NCBI GenBank assembly: GCA_004794655.1
Contig: SMMW01000173.1
Location: forward strand, 62,001-126,000
Length of the DNA: 64,000 nucleotides
Reading direction: 5' to 3'
DNA from: Marisa cornuarietis
Taxonomy: Eukaryota; Mollusca; Gastropoda; Architaenioglossa; Ampullariidae
Notes under the pieces: model-generated
Database searches by the model: none
Seen by the model: the letters and a program-made list of their open reading frames with translations, nothing else
What the model was told of the DNA's origin: nothing
Position numbers and translations under genes: made by a program
Shown here: positions 22,282-36,164 of the stretch, piece by piece
Numbering within the stretch: the first letter of the stretch is position 1
Layout: the number at the start of each line of letters is the position of its first letter

Positions 22282-25200
22282 TGCTATGAGGCTACAGCAG
22301 GACAACAGATACCTCGGGTGTTTTGTCATACGCCCTACTGTAGATGGAGAGAGACACTGGCTCCACCTAGTGCTTTGCTTGGCTGTGATACAAGTCTTAT
22401 TACAAACACTGTATCTGCACCTCACAGTGGGGTGCCAGACAGAATTTTTTTTTTTTTTACTTGGACTCCTGTTAATTTTATTCCTACTATTTTTTTCAGT
22501 TTGTGTGATATGATACAGAGCTCCTTGTTATCATCGTGTATTTCAATAGTAGTGATGATGATAATGATGGTGACAGTTGTGTTTTGCGACGATATCAAAT
22601 AATTTTTGAATTGTACTGGTGGATTCCTTTTTCCCTTGAAGTCATGCTTATCCCTTTATCCAGGTTATAAGTGTTTCTCTCCTTTCTTCCTCAACTGTCG
22701 TCCCCCCCCCCACCACACCCACCAACCAACCTTTATCGTAGAATCATCTCTTGTAATTAAATTTGACAACTGTGTGGTCTTGTGGCTTAATCTAGTTGCT
22801 TTGCCAGTTTCCCATTTCTAACGTTTGTATCCGTCTCCAGGATCCTAGTGGCTATCATGCTTGTATCGGTCTCCAGGATCCTAGTGCCTGTCCTACCAAA
22901 GGGAGGGGTGCGGAGAAAGAAAGCTGTTCCTAGGCTGCATCCAGTTTCTTTTGTGTCCTTTTACTTAGACACTAACTTTTAAGTCTCCTCTCGTCATTCT
23001 CACATACGTTATTGCAAGTGTTTACGTGAAAGCTTTATTTAGTATCTGTGTTAATTGATACATTCGCTCAACAAACATGTGCTGTCTCTTTTAGTTTAGA
23101 ACAAGATCTGACGTGGCTCACTGATTTGTAGAGGGGAAAGTCTAGAAACAAATTGTACTGAGCCAAAGAACAGAAATGAAGTTATAGGCATTCTATTTTT
23201 TTTTCTTTTTGGTGTGTGTGGGGGGGGGGGTTCTGAAAATAGGCAAAAATCATGGCAATAGCGTAATTTCTGCATGGTTAAGCACAAAATCCAGCAAGCT
23301 GTAGACCATGTAAGAGAAGATGCATTAATTAGTGTGGGTTGTGCTGTCTATTTATTTATTTATTTTAACTGTTTGGTTTTTCGATGTGTTTGTATTTTGA
23401 CAGTTTCCTTCTCTGACCTTCTAAGGGAGATATGCTTTCTTCTTTTACTTTTCATTCTCAGAGATGGTTGGTTACCATGTGACTTTCCAGTTTCTTTGGA
23501 AGTAACATCCTACTTTTGGGTTTTATCAACAAATGGGGATCTTTTGTATGAGAAATATTCTTGTCTGTGATGTCTTTGAGGAGTTTTTGAGAAAGACCTG
23601 CAATGAAGATTTTATGGGCTTCTGCTGACCATGTGCGATTTGGTAGGAACATTAATTGAAGAAATTTTACGAGCAGAAAAACAAATAGATGCAAAGTTTA
23701 CTAAGGTCACAGGTCTTTTGAGGATGAGGTGGTTAACAGTACATTATGTGACATATAATAGATATTTTCACTGTTGCTGTTCTTTTGATACAAGTGTGTT
23801 AGTAGTACATCACAAAAAAGTGCAATATCCGTAGAGTATGTCATCCATATAATTGTGAGACACTAGAATATTCTTGCTTGGGATATGTATCCACATAATG
23901 CATCTACATCACTAACCTACTGTCCTTCGGTTAAAAAAATATTTGATCTAAATATAAAACCGGCAATGCATGATGTCAGCACATATATGACTGGTGTGAT
24001 GGTAACTTCTGTAACTGTTAGGCAGACAGCCCCCTTAACCCCCATACTAGATGTGGTAAAATCATGTAGAATGCGTTTCTTAAAATTCTGCATAAATTCT
24101 GGACCTACGTATCAGAAGAGAAAGACCAAAGAATCAGTGATTTATAATATCTTCCTGCTGTAACCTGGGAGTACTGGACTATCTTTTGTCGAAACAAGTA
24201 TGCTAAGAGTGGGTTGGAATACCCAGTGGCCAGTCATGTCTGTGACAGTGTGCGCTTGGTGGATTTTTTCCCTGTCAGGCTTTTATGATGTTGTGTATTT
24301 TTTGTCAGTTTGCATGTTGCAGTCAGCTTGTGTATCATTCTCAGTTGGTGTGTCAGTTGATGTGGTTCCTTCCTTGAGGGTGTTGCTGGAAAATGGGAAC
24401 ATCCAGATTAGTAACAATCAGCCAGATGGTCACCAGATAGCAGTTTGTGATAAAAATGTTTTGAGAATGGCCGTGAAAATCTGCTGTTCTAAAGAAGTAT
24501 TCTTACAGCTTGCAGAGTGCTGGAATCTTGCTGTTTCTTGTCATCTAACCTCAGTAAGGGCAGCTAATGCAGTTTTTGTTTTTTCGTCAGGTAGCGAGGT
24601 TTGAAAATGCAGAAATTTTTTATCTAGCACGCGTTTCCAAGAGCTGCCTGCAATTGAAGCAAAGGATGTGATTATTAGTGCTGCCTACAGCACTATTATT
24701 AGTGTATTGTTGATCAAAAGGCTGTCCCCATCTTTTTTTCCCGACAGGCATTATTAGCGAAGTTTATAGCTTGCCACGCCCTCTAGCATGACTTGTGAAT
24801 CCGTATTTGTTTTTCAGTTGGTGGACGTGATTCTATATGTGGTCAGATGATGTGTCTGGACTTTTAGTTCTGAGGAAAAATCAGGTTATAATTGTTGTGG
24901 TGGCCTCCGCCTCAGTTGCTGTCATTTTCCCAGTTTTCCTTGTACAGTCTTGAGCTTTGTCTAAAACTTGCAGATAATTTTACCACCATTAAATGGAAGT
25001 TGCTTGCAAGAAGTCACCCTGTATGTCACTGTGGTTTGTGACTTCAACACTTGTTAAAGTATGCAAAGAATCTCATGTGATCATGCATGTTGTCAGACCC
25101 ACTGGCTGTCTTTTTATATCCATGTTCTGTGGCAAGAGCCTGTCCTTACGCTGACAGAGCAGCAGCGGGCTGTTGGTGAGGAGTTTAAAGTATTAGTTGT

Positions 25201-25609
25201 TAAAACATACAGAACTATGCAAATGTTTTTAACTTGCCCTTTTGGATCTTGGCAACACATAAGCAACTTGGTACTTCCTTTTGAGGATTAATGTTGAGAA
25301 CAGCTTTTCACTGAGGGGAAAGGAAACTGAAAGCTGGGTGCCTGGGGTGGGGCATGTACATCGAGTCATCAGCAGATCCACAAAAGGAGAGCAGCTTACA
25401 CGTATGCTTACCAGCTTAAGCTGGCATATGTGACTGTTGAACAAGTTTCAGTGCTGTTAAAATAGCCCCATGTGGGAGATCTCTTTCCAGAGTCCACTCT
25501 GAGAGATAGGTGTCCCACACATGGACTTTAGTTACATCTTGAAGTGTGGGTAGACACATTGGTGTACTGTCATGACATTGACAGCTGCTGAGAATGTAAG
25601 TGCTCTTTA

Positions 25610-26353
25610 TAGTCAAACCTTGTTTGAATTGACACCAGTGGTCTGGCCCCAAAATTTGTAAACTGCAAGTTGGCAAGCTGACAAAATCTAGGCACTCAAC
25701 ATATCACCATACTGTTAACCATATCTGTTTTGTCCTTTAATGTTTATTGTAACTATAATGTAACCCTAAAGCACATCAATATAAATATAACTTGACATTG
25801 TACAATAAATTTAATATGTAGAGTATGCATCTGAGAGAGATGCACTGGTGGTTCACAGAAAAGGAAACGAAAAGATAATATTAATAATAGGAGGCCTGTA
25901 TAGCACACTGATCCCATAAAACAGTTTCACGTGCTGTTGAATCAGATAGGTGGTTTAAAAAAAACCAGGTAAGAGATCATTAATGTTAAAAATGATAACA
26001 TTATTCAAACATAGTGCCACCTTGTAGTTATGGTCGGATGCCATTTGCAAAGGGGTTACTAATGCATATTCCCAATAAATCTGGTGACCAGTAAAAGTAG
26101 CAGAAAGTTCCAGCTCGATGACTAGAGGACTGTGACTAAGATCAGGCTTGTTGAGTGAGATGTTGACCACATATTGAGCTATCAAATTAGCGCTGTCCAC
26201 TCCTTTGTTTGCTGTGTCAAGAACAAGAATCAAGTTGAGAAATAGATAAAAGACACGGCAAAAAATGTGTTCCTAAGAGACAGGAAGGTGTGTGGGGTGG
26301 GTGGGTAGAAGGGGGGAAGAGTAGTGTGGTTGTGAACTAACAAGGTTTGACTG
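25610..26353. mobile_element. Non-autonomous pogo/Tigger-like MITE
   Basis: About 744 bp with terminal inverted repeats. The left end reads AGTCAAACCTTGTTTGAATT and the right end, reverse-complemented, reads CAGTCAAACCTTGTTAGTTC. The core CAGTCAAACC(T)TG is characteristic of pogo-group TIRs. A TA precedes the left end at 25608-25609; the right flank is TG, probably a mutated TA. No transposase could be read inside. It is a different family from the element at 12795. Confidence 0.78.
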
Positions 26354-29300
26354 TGCACCAAGGTACGAATTATTCACTCAAGAACACCTGTGGACACTAG
26401 TCAGCAAAGGATCAAGCCATAAAACCAAATAAACTTAATAATGCTGCAAAGTCCAGGCAGGAGCTTGATGATGGAGCAAGGTTTTTTAAAACTAAGATGG
26501 ATCTGCTGGGTTACTCAGTAACGTTAAAAAGTTTTTTTTTTTTTTTTAGCACTTACAACATGAAGGATGTTTTGTTCCCTCGGTGAAAGGTTGGCTGAGT
26601 GTTGCGACCAGACACCAGTTGTGTATTGGCTGGGGGTATTGTAACCACTTCTGAGGGTTTTTTTTCAATGAGGCTATGCAAAGTAGATGCAGTTCTTTCT
26701 CTTTACAAAGATCTTATTTGCAGATGTTTGTTATATTGGCAGCCTTGGTGCACTGATGCATGGATTAGGAACCTCTTGAAAAAAATTCATTTTCTGCCTT
26801 TACAGAAGGCTTATCTCTTTTCACTATGCTTCACACCAGCAGGACAAGTACCAAAAATTAAAAAAAAACTGAAGTATTTTTCTTTTCTTTTTGTCTCTAT
26901 TTGTAAATTTCTTGTTTCTCATTTTTAAAAGAAACTGTTATCACCTTGCAGCACTTACTACTCATGTTTGTGATAAGGTGAAATGCTGGCAACATCTGCT
27001 GGCCGTGTCAAGGTATACATATTGTACCTTAACTAGTTTCTCCATTTGTCCACCCAGAGACGAGGATTGGACATGTGGGTCAGTTGGATTTCTACCTCCA
27101 TGTTTCCAGTGCCTGCTTAATGTTTCTTGCTGTCTTAAGGTATTCGTCCATCCATTCATGCTGATTGAGACATCAGCGTCTGAACACTGCAACACAGCAT
27201 ATGTTCCGTCAAGTTCAATGTTGATGGCAATGTACTTTTTTTGTTTGTTTGTGTTTTTGAAAGAGGTTCTAGTTGTATGCACAAGTTGTCCAAGCTGATT
27301 TAAATCTGATTGGATGCTGTGGATGAACGAAATGATAACTAGCACAGGTAATTTGTTTTTTTTAAAAGACTTCCCTGTTCATTTATTATTCCAAATACTG
27401 GCTTCTACAGACACACTGTGGAACTGGGAATCCAACTGTAGCCTTTATTGTTAAGAGTGCATTGTAGATCATCGTTGTACTTTGTTTACAGCATCACAGA
27501 GGTGTCACTATCTGGTTGTTTTGGACAGTTGGCACTGAACGTTTACTGTCAAATATGTATTCCATCCAGGTGATGTTTATGACATGAACTGTTTGTAATC
27601 CATGAAGGAACAAGTATTTATTATCATCTTGTATGATTGATACAAGGTGCTGAGAGATTTTCAATCCATAGCTGTGATACTTTTAAAGGTATCTAATGAT
27701 GTTTCGCCCCCACCCAAGCAGGTTTGATGGGAGCTGGATTTTAAAATTTAACTTTTGACAATGAAAGCCATCACTGGCATAAAATTTACCTCAGTGTAAA
27801 AGAACTGCTGCAAAACACAGAATAATGAAAAATCGTTTATCTAGAAGACATCTGTATGTTGCAGACTTGGGTTTTGTTCAAGTAATTAGTGAAAATGTTG
27901 AAGAAAGACATATTATTTTGTTTTCTTTCAAATCACATTGTTCAAAACATGAAGTTAAGTTTTTCTTTAATATATTCATGTTTCAGTTTTTTTTAAAAAT
28001 GAGAGTCGAATTGCAATTTCTTCTTTCATGCCCTGGAAGAGGTGTGGGCACCATTATAGATGAATAACATTATCCTACCATTCTTTATGCTTGGTATCAC
28101 TTTTAAAATGTGTGGCATATCTTAAATTTCTTTTTTAATTTTAAAATTGTAGAGACATTTTATAGTCACTTAAATAACACTGTTATAGCTAAAGAAGCAA
28201 AGATGGATATGACCCAAGAATATGAAAGTGGAACAGGCCAGATGACTTTCAAAAACTGGTGTTACGTTAAAAAGTGCTGGTGTCGACCAGATATAAAGGT
28301 ATTATGATTGGTTGGGAAGACAGGATTCCAAGTTTCGCTTTCGTCGAGGAAGTGCTGTGTTGAACACCACTTGCTCATTGCCTCATGGGCAAACCTGTCA
28401 GTCCCAGAACAACGGTGGGTTCTGTTGCTGAAACTTTTCTTGCAGTGCACTGCTCTTTCTGTGTTGTCTAGCTCCACTGACCTCTGACCTGGGTGTGGTA
28501 GAAGAATGTGTATATTTGCACGTAGGTGGTATGTGTGTGAAAGGGAGATAGACAACAGAAGAAAAACTGTAAACTTATATTAAGCCATCTTGCCTGTCTG
28601 CCCTTGCTTCATTATTTTGTTACAGGACAGCTTGTCTGTTGTGAGTGGTGTGGGGGCTTGCATGTCGTAGTCACATGCCTGTCTTTGTTCTCTGGAAACT
28701 GCAGCATACTGTTATAGGCTTTTTATAGCTGTACTCGTTTTAAACTCTTCCAGATGAGTACTATGATGGGAAAAAAGATCAAATTGTTTTATCTTTTGGG
28801 CCCTTTCACCCTTTTAAACTATGCACTGACCTTGGGTTGAGAGTGGGGCCTTTCCAGTGCATGAGAATGTAGCATGTTTGTCCAATTGCTCACGTCTTTG
28901 TATGTGAGTGGTGTCATGTTAACCAGTGTACAGCATTTGTTTTTTCAACAGTATTATTCTTGAGTGTTGCAACTTGTGAGTCTTATTAACTATCAATAAT
29001 GCTGTGGATTCAATAATTATAATGTAAGTGATTTATCAATGATGTATCCAAGATCAGAAAGTCTTCCTTTGAGTTAGTGTTTTTTTTTTTTCCTCTCTCA
29101 CAGTCACAGATGTGTCAGATGGTGAATTTTGATGAGATATGATGCTTGGTATGTGGGTAGTCTTGCCCTCTTTTATCTTCTAGGAACATGACCAAGTTTT
29201 GTTTTCATGTCAGCAGAAGTTTTGACACCTTGTGTACAAAATTGACCCACAGAAGTGTACAGATTTATGTATGTAAATATGTTTGATTTGTATACATAGC

Positions 29301-31429
29301 TGTTTAATTTATTTGCCAAGCGATGTCATGGGTTTGGGGTAAAAGAGAGAGAGGGAGGGATGCTGAGGTGGCACATGGACGTATACAGCAGATGGGATTT
29401 CGGGGGTGGGTGTGATCTAGGATTGGGTATGAATCTGATGTGCTGGAGGTGAGGGATTGAGACTGTGATGATGTAGTTTACTGGACTTTGTCCCCTAGCA
29501 AGGTGTGCTGGGGAACGGCATCAAGTCAGGGGAAGGTATTACTCTAAGACTTGCCTTTTCTCCATTTTTAATTTTTAGATCTTACATCACACACTTTTTT
29601 CTTTAGGATGAACTTTGCTGTGCTGTTATGGTTTTTGTTTTTTTTAAACTTTGTTACATTTGTTTTTAAATTAACATTTCTTCAGTATAATTCCATCTTT
29701 GGATCAGGTCATGCCAATCAAAGAACAGCCTGCAAGGTACTGAGACTGTTCTTAAAAACCTACCTCCAATGTTCCTTATTGACTCAAGCATGTAGTGGGG
29801 TGGGGGGAATCCATCTGGAATAAGGAAACTTAATGTGACACATCAGCAGTACGGCAACTCTCATTTTCTTCCCATAAGCACCACAGGCAGCCGCCTACTG
29901 ATGTTCCAGGCCCCTGCCAGCTGAATGTTTCTAAATCATGTACATCCCGTGCTTTGACAGCCATGGGCAGACAAGTTGCTAAGTAGTGGTTATGCAAGAA
30001 CTGCTCTCGCCCACCAGCACTCTTAACCTTGTCACATGTGAAGCCAGTTCATTAAGGGAAGTTAAAGTGCTATCTGATGCTTGCCAGTTTTGAAATGTGA
30101 TAATGGATGGTTTGATATTAAGCTATTTACACTATGTTGTTTTGTTGTTGCCACTATGAGCAGAAAGCTGGTGTACATTTTTGCATATATTTATAAAACA
30201 AATACAACCCCAACCTTGGTGGTTGATAAACAAGAAATCCAGGGAAAGGGGACTTATGTTCCCCCAAACTTTAATCGATTACTAGTTACATCAGGTGGCA
30301 TGAAAATGTCTTTTGGGGGAAAAAAGCTCTATGCAACCATTTCTGCAGACAGTAAACAGTCCCTCATCTCTCATAGAGGTGACACGGAATCATGGCCTTC
30401 ATAGCTTTGACACTCAGCATGAATGCTGTGCTTACTGAAGACAAATTGTAATTCATGTGACTATGTCTGGAGGCAGATGTGCCAGATTATTATTATTATT
30501 TTTTAATTGACCCTATTCTTTGCACCGAAACATTGTCTAGTTTATCTTACTACTAATTTTTCTGTTTGCTTCGTCCATGCATGAATGGTGCACATTGCTG
30601 TGCATGATTGCCAGGTGGTGGTGGTGGAAGAGTAGTGTGCACACATGGATGTGTGCATACATGCGAGACAATTGTCTGTCATGAATTCTTCAAGTTTTGC
30701 TTAATGATTTGTACGACATTTGACCTGTAGCATTTGTTTCCTATCAGCCAAAGTTGAAATAACTCTGGTCATAGAGCAAGACTGCCCCAGTTCTTGGTGC
30801 AGTCCCTTGACTGAGCACATATTGGAAGACTATATCCCGATAACACCAAGATCTATGTTTGCAAAATGGCATTTGTTTGCATGTTCAAAATTTAGGTTCA
30901 ACCAAGATTATGAGATTAACTTGCAGCCCCATTTCTATATGAAACACTTCCAGATGCTGAGTATGCAAAAAAAATTATTAGTATGACTACATTTTGGGGA
31001 GAAGGGGGGTAAAATTGTTTTCAATGTTGCTTCGATTCCAAAAAATGAAAGTTTATAATCATTAATTTCCATTCATGAAAGGAGAGGAATCTAATAATGA
31101 TGAAACATGACCTGCGCATCTTTAGAGTCGTCATAACATCCCCTAACCAGTAATGGCGGTGCATCAGCCAATAATGGACTTCACCTTTCGCTGTGGGGAC
31201 ATGGTAGACTAAATGTGTGGCCACACATGAAATGAAAGGGTCTATTTTAAAGGGTGATTTGTAGGGCACCTGGTGGAGGCAGATTTGTGGAAAGTTCAGG
31301 AAGGTTCTGGTTGGGGAGCATTGTGCGAGGTGATGGGAGGGCAACGATCAAGTTTCGTTACAACTGACACTGTCTGAGGTTTGCTTTATCAGTCAACTAG
31401 CCCAACGTATTATGTTCATGTTTTGAGCT

Positions 31430-31435
31430 AATAAA
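31430..31435 (+). promoter_or_regulatory. Candidate poly(A) signal for NFI
   Basis: AATAAA followed about 30-55 bp later by a GT-rich stretch (TTGTTTGTGTGCATG, then TTGTTGTG), the usual arrangement for a cleavage site. It is the best-formed signal I saw between the NFI stop and the convergent SYK gene. Not proof of use. Confidence 0.35.
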
Positions 31436-32429
31436 CCAAGAAACCTCCACTTGTTTACATGTGAAATTGTTTGTGTGCATGTATTTGTTGTGATGCAAGG
31501 GTGGAAAAACATTCAATCTGTGATTTATAAAATACATGGCCTTTCACCAAAGATCAGAACTTTGTAGCCTGATGCATTAAGGCACTTTAGGTCAGAAGCT
31601 GGGAGCATTGAAGCTACTTTCAACCAGACTCTCGGTCCACCAACACCAATGGGTATCATCAATGGGAAGTTGAATCAGAAGGTAGGTTCTGCCTTCAAGT
31701 GACAGTGAAGCACTTGCAGCTGTAAAAATAACTTGGTTGCTAACCACACACTTGTAAATGGTTAAAATACAAGCCTCTTGTCACATAGGTGATCACAAAA
31801 TTTATGGAATGTTCAAATGCAGCAAAAAAGCATTGTATACATTTTCTTAAAACATAGCATGACAAACATTTCTTTAAAAACAATTCTCTAAACAAGAGAC
31901 ATTTTCCAATATGCAGAGAGGGAAAGCACCCCTGTGGAAGACCATTAGGAAGACCATGACAGCCATACTGAACAGTATAAAGTAAAAACCTATCCTAGGC
32001 TAATTTTAACATCTCCGATGCCTGTAGTCTGCACCTGAAAGTGGTGGAGGGATGGGGTGTGTGGAGTGAGAAAACATACAAGCTCGATCTAACAATGTCA
32101 CAAAAAGTTTTCAAACAAGTCTAAATTAGCTTCAAAGGATGAAGCAAAAGTGAGCGGTGACAAGGCACAATGGTGATTGAAGACTGCATCTGAAGGATTC
32201 CAGCAAAAATATTTAAATAAACAGCCCCATGTTCCCAGTCCATGCATTTCTTTGACAGCCTTATTAACATTTCCAGCATTTCTTGACAACTTATCAAAAC
32301 TCTTGTGTAGAAGTGGTCTCTTTTTTTTTTTTTTTTTGCTCCCTGTAAGAATACATGACATTGCCTGGAAATTTTCTTTCTTAAGTCCCCATTCTTCTGT
32401 GGCTAAAGGCAAATGCTATCACATTATCT

Positions 32430-32447
32430 TGTGTGTGTGTGTGTGTG
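32430..32447. repeat. (GT)n microsatellite
   Basis: Nine GT dinucleotides followed by GCACATGCATGCATG. About 90 bp upstream (32321-32337) lies a run of 17 T. Confidence 0.9.
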
Positions 32448-33728
32448 CACATGCATGCATGTGTTGGTTCTAATACCTTTGCATAGTGAATAAAAATTAT
32501 ATAAAAAAGATATTTATTCTTCTGTATACAAATTCTTCTTTCTGTGGAAATCCCGCACACAGTGTTAATACCGTGTCCTCTCTTAAAGCATGTGAATTAT
32601 AAGCATGCTTTTCTAGTAAACATGCTAACAGTCAAGTTGAATCCATTGACATTTAAATCCATGCTGATATACCAAGCATCAGAACAAACACATTTAAGTT
32701 TTGTCCAAGGGCATGTATACACTAAGGCTGTGTGCCGTCTGCAAAACTTTCTTTTAACAGTCTAATCCTTCATTTTAACTTTTAAAAGAAAAAAAGAGCA
32801 AAACTAAGAAAACCAACTTTTTTATCAGCAGAAACACTTCTGTACAGAAAGTTTGAACATTATCCTAACAACAGATGCCTATAAATCTCCAACTCAGTTT
32901 TTGTGGACCAACACAAGGCATTTTTCAATGACTGGCCAAGTTCATTATACGAAAATAAATAAGATACAAGAAACAAAATTGGAATGGGAATAAGTATCAC
33001 ATCCTTAATTTAACCCAGTCATCAGAAAACAAAATTTGCTAATGAATTAATCATTAATATTTGACATCTGTCAGCCAAGCTGGCCTGTAATTTGGGGGAA
33101 AGAGATCTGGGAAATGTTTAAACAGGTCCTGAGGCAACTGAGGTCAAAATTATAAAGCTGTACTTGCGAGCATTCATACTTTTGTGGTGTTTTGTTCTGG
33201 AGATTTCTACATCGGCTTTTCGAGGGTCACCTGAGTGGTGCGATGATCAGCTGATCCACCTCCGACACTTCAACTGCTCATAGACTGTTTCTATTAATTC
33301 TTAAAAAACAGCAACAGAATTAATGAATTACAGAACAGCAGCTTAAAAAATAGATTATTCATTATGCCTGGAATACTGGTCACAGCTACCTTCCTTCCAA
33401 CCATCTATAGCTCAACCCTGCTTTGGTTAATGGGGTCCAACATCACGTTGCATAGTTCTGCTCAATGAGGAAGCAGATGACTAGCCATCTGTTCAAACTT
33501 ACAGCCTGCAACTTTATCCTAATCATCAACAAATTAAACATACAAGAAGAATTAACATTGATCAGTGTGCTCTGTACAATGCTCCAACAATGACAAGAAG
33601 ATGAGATTGGAAAAGATCCAACCATGAAATGTAACCAGACTGCAGTCAGTGCTAAGCTCTTATTTTTCTTAACAGACATTTCCTAACAGACAACATTTTG
33701 CAGCAGACTAAAGAACCATACCAACAAC

Positions 33729-33732
33729 AAAA

Positions 33733-33755
<23 letters not shown>
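33729..33755. repeat. A27 homopolymer tract
   Basis: Twenty-seven consecutive A, then AGAAGAAAAGAAAAAA and a C run to 33781. It could be the tail of an unrecognised retroposon or simple slippage. The neighbouring sequence is not recognisable. Confidence 0.85.
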
Positions 33756-33763
<8 letters not shown>

Positions 33764-35224
33764 GAAAAAAGTCCCCCCCCCAACCCTCAGACAATACTTA
33801 TCATGCAGTCTACCAGCAACTTCACCACATCCGAAATCAAGCATCTTCTTGGATAAAAAGATCCTACTGCCCTCATTTCTAAATTCCTTTGACCTGTATT
33901 GGTTGACTTGGTGGATGAACGCAGTAGATGACAACGATTGCCACGATGGATTTTCTTGAACAGCGGTAAGCAGGTCCACTTCCACATGTTGATTAGCCAG
34001 TTCTTGGTCGGATCATTTTAGTGTTGGCTAATGTCTTCAGAGTAAGCTGAAAGGTCAATCTGTGAAAGATGGCACTCACAAAATTCCCCTTGCACATTAT
34101 AATTCACTGTTTATCCTGCTTCAAAAGTTCTGTCCCAGTGACGATGTTATTTAGGGCAAAAGGTGTGGATAATTAAATGCACCATTTATTGAGCCCTTCT
34201 AGGTTGGTGAGTAGGTAGGTGACAGTCACACTATCTGCAGCAGAAAATGGTGAGGTGACAAACCCACTTATCCTTGTTTTTGTCCAGTTCTTTTTTCCAA
34301 ATATGATCTGCACATGCTGGAATCTCTTCCCAATTTTGTTTACTGCAGTCTTAGGCCACACAAGCATGCATCTCCTGACCAAACACACAGGAAAGGGTTG
34401 ACTCTGATGTTTCAATGAATGTAATCATTAGTCCCCCGTGAAAGGCTTGCTACAAAAGATTTCAATTGCTTTTCACAGAAAAGCAACAGATGAGACCTGT
34501 CTGTAACTGTCTGGCCTAATCTGCAGCACTTATGAAATGGGCATCTCAAATCAAACATACAGGTGTGATCCTAGATTCATTATTCCATATATTCAGAAAA
34601 CAACATTTAATTTTGCAGGCTCTAACTTCTGTTTAAAAACATTCAAAAACGATTTCATATTAAGGGGTACTCACGGAAGTCTTATGAACACCTAGAAAAT
34701 GTGAATTTATTTCCTTCTTGTCCATCTAATCTCATGTGAATGTGCTCTAAATCAAAAGTGTTCACCAATAATGCTTGAGAATTTTTTAATTGAATCATTT
34801 AGATTACCAGGACAGAAAATTCAGCCCAAAAATGTTCTGTTTACTATTGCAGCATCAAAGCTTGCACCTGACTGACACAAAGCTCCAGCATACTTAATGA
34901 ATTCATTGCATCTTAGTTTTAACGTCCAAACACATGGGTAGCGTTGATGTTTCCACTCACAAATGTCAAAACTAATGTTGAAAATGACATTGTTACACCT
35001 GCTGTGGCTAAAAATTACCGTCGTTTCAAAATTAATTTTCTGTTAGCACAGTTTCTTCTTTCTTACTCTTGCATAGTCATGACAGCCCTCTTTTAGGCAG
35101 AAGAATGATCCATGTTAAGGACTCCAACAAATGCACCTAGCAGATGTTGAATCAAACCTCTTCCAATTGTTTCAACAGCTAAAGCAGTAGTTACATTCAC
35201 ACAGTTCTTGCACACCCACAGTTC

Positions 35225-35335
35225 TCCATGCACATGTATAAACACGCATGAACATGACTTTCTCTGCATAAACACACACACACACGAACATGATTATCTC
35301 TGCATAAACATACACAAGATCATGCTTATCTGCAT
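35225..35335. repeat. Short tandem repeat, about 40-bp unit
   Basis: About 2.5 imperfect copies of (G)AACATGA(T)TTCTCTGCATAAACACACAC, with an internal (AC)n expansion in the second copy. Confidence 0.7.
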
Positions 35336-36082
35336 AATTTCAGAAAAGGAAAAAAACTTTGGTAGTCCCAAGATACAGCACACACAGTCAACTTGGAAGG
35401 AAATGCTGGCATCCTTCAAATGTTAAGGAGTTGAGCAATGGCATCACAGCTGGCTAGAAAAATATATTTTTTTAACAGAAATCATGCTGCTCACCTTGAT
35501 CTGAAGAGTTTGATAAAGCGCAAAAGTGCATGAGTCCACATGAATGTGCACTGTCAGCAGCAATAAAATCATTTTTTTAAATGCATAATTATTTAAAAAT
35601 AGAAAACGTTTTAAGTTCATCTTATGCAAAGGGAACATCTGTACTTTTTCAGATTCCACAATGCCTAAGCTGTAAGACATACATGACTACAGGACAGCCC
35701 ACCATAAACCACTGAATCAATCGACAGGAATATGGCTTTTTTAGACTGGGCATGGAAAGCAGAACAAAAAAGTTTCATGAAAATAATCTGCACAAAAATT
35801 ATTTCCCAAAGATTACACCAGAATGCAAACTTTATCTTGTAAGCGCTAAATGCAAACTATACAAAGTACCATCAAGGTGTGTAAAAGGACTACACAATTC
35901 TTGTTCCCCATAAGGCATATTGTGACAATACAACACAGCATTCTCCTCCTCTGGGAGAACAGGCAGGTGGGGGTGGGAAAAGAGGTAACCTGGAAAAGAA
36001 TGCTGAATAGCATCTTCAATATGATCTGCTCTCCAATTGCACCTTCAGCTCTAAGCTGCCAAATGAACTGGTGGAGCAAAGA

Positions 36083-36164
36083 TTAGATGCCAGACTGTTT
36101 CAAACTTTTGTACAAGTCTTCCATTCTCGACACCACATCCTTGAATGTTGGCCTCTCCTCCCTC
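36083..36164 (-). CDS. SYK: SYK terminal coding exon 14
   Basis: 82 nt, phase 2 to the TAA at 36085-36083. [20 protein letters not shown] carries the RP(x)F arginine of tyrosine kinases. The protein ends LKQSGI and lacks the YYYDVVN-like tyrosine tail of human SYK. Confidence 0.94.

Larger units (their letters stand above)
22282..31450 (+). other. Probable long 3' UTR of NFI (end uncertain)
   Basis: About 9 kb after the NFI stop with no recognisable coding exon on either strand. It is AT-rich, with one MITE (25610-26353). Vertebrate NFI genes have 3' UTRs of several kb, so a long UTR is plausible. A candidate poly(A) signal lies at 31430-31435. Earlier AATAAA motifs exist (25803, 26074 and 26427 areas), mostly within the MITE, so the true end could be much closer to the stop. 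The extent is inference. Confidence 0.35.
31451..36082. other. Region between convergent NFI and SYK; probably includes the SYK 3' UTR
   Basis: No coding exon recognised. The part adjoining 36082 should be SYK 3' UTR on the minus strand, but I cannot fix its end. Candidate minus-strand AATAAA motifs exist, for example around 32512. It holds a T17 tract (32321-32337), a (GT)9 tract (32430-32447), an A27 tract followed by a C run (33729-33781) and a short tandem repeat (35225-35335). Confidence 0.5.

Noticed and set aside
33413..33480. Possible pogo-type TIR (CTCAACCCTGCTTTGGTTAA)
   Set aside because: No matching inverted copy found nearby; resemblance too weak to define an element.
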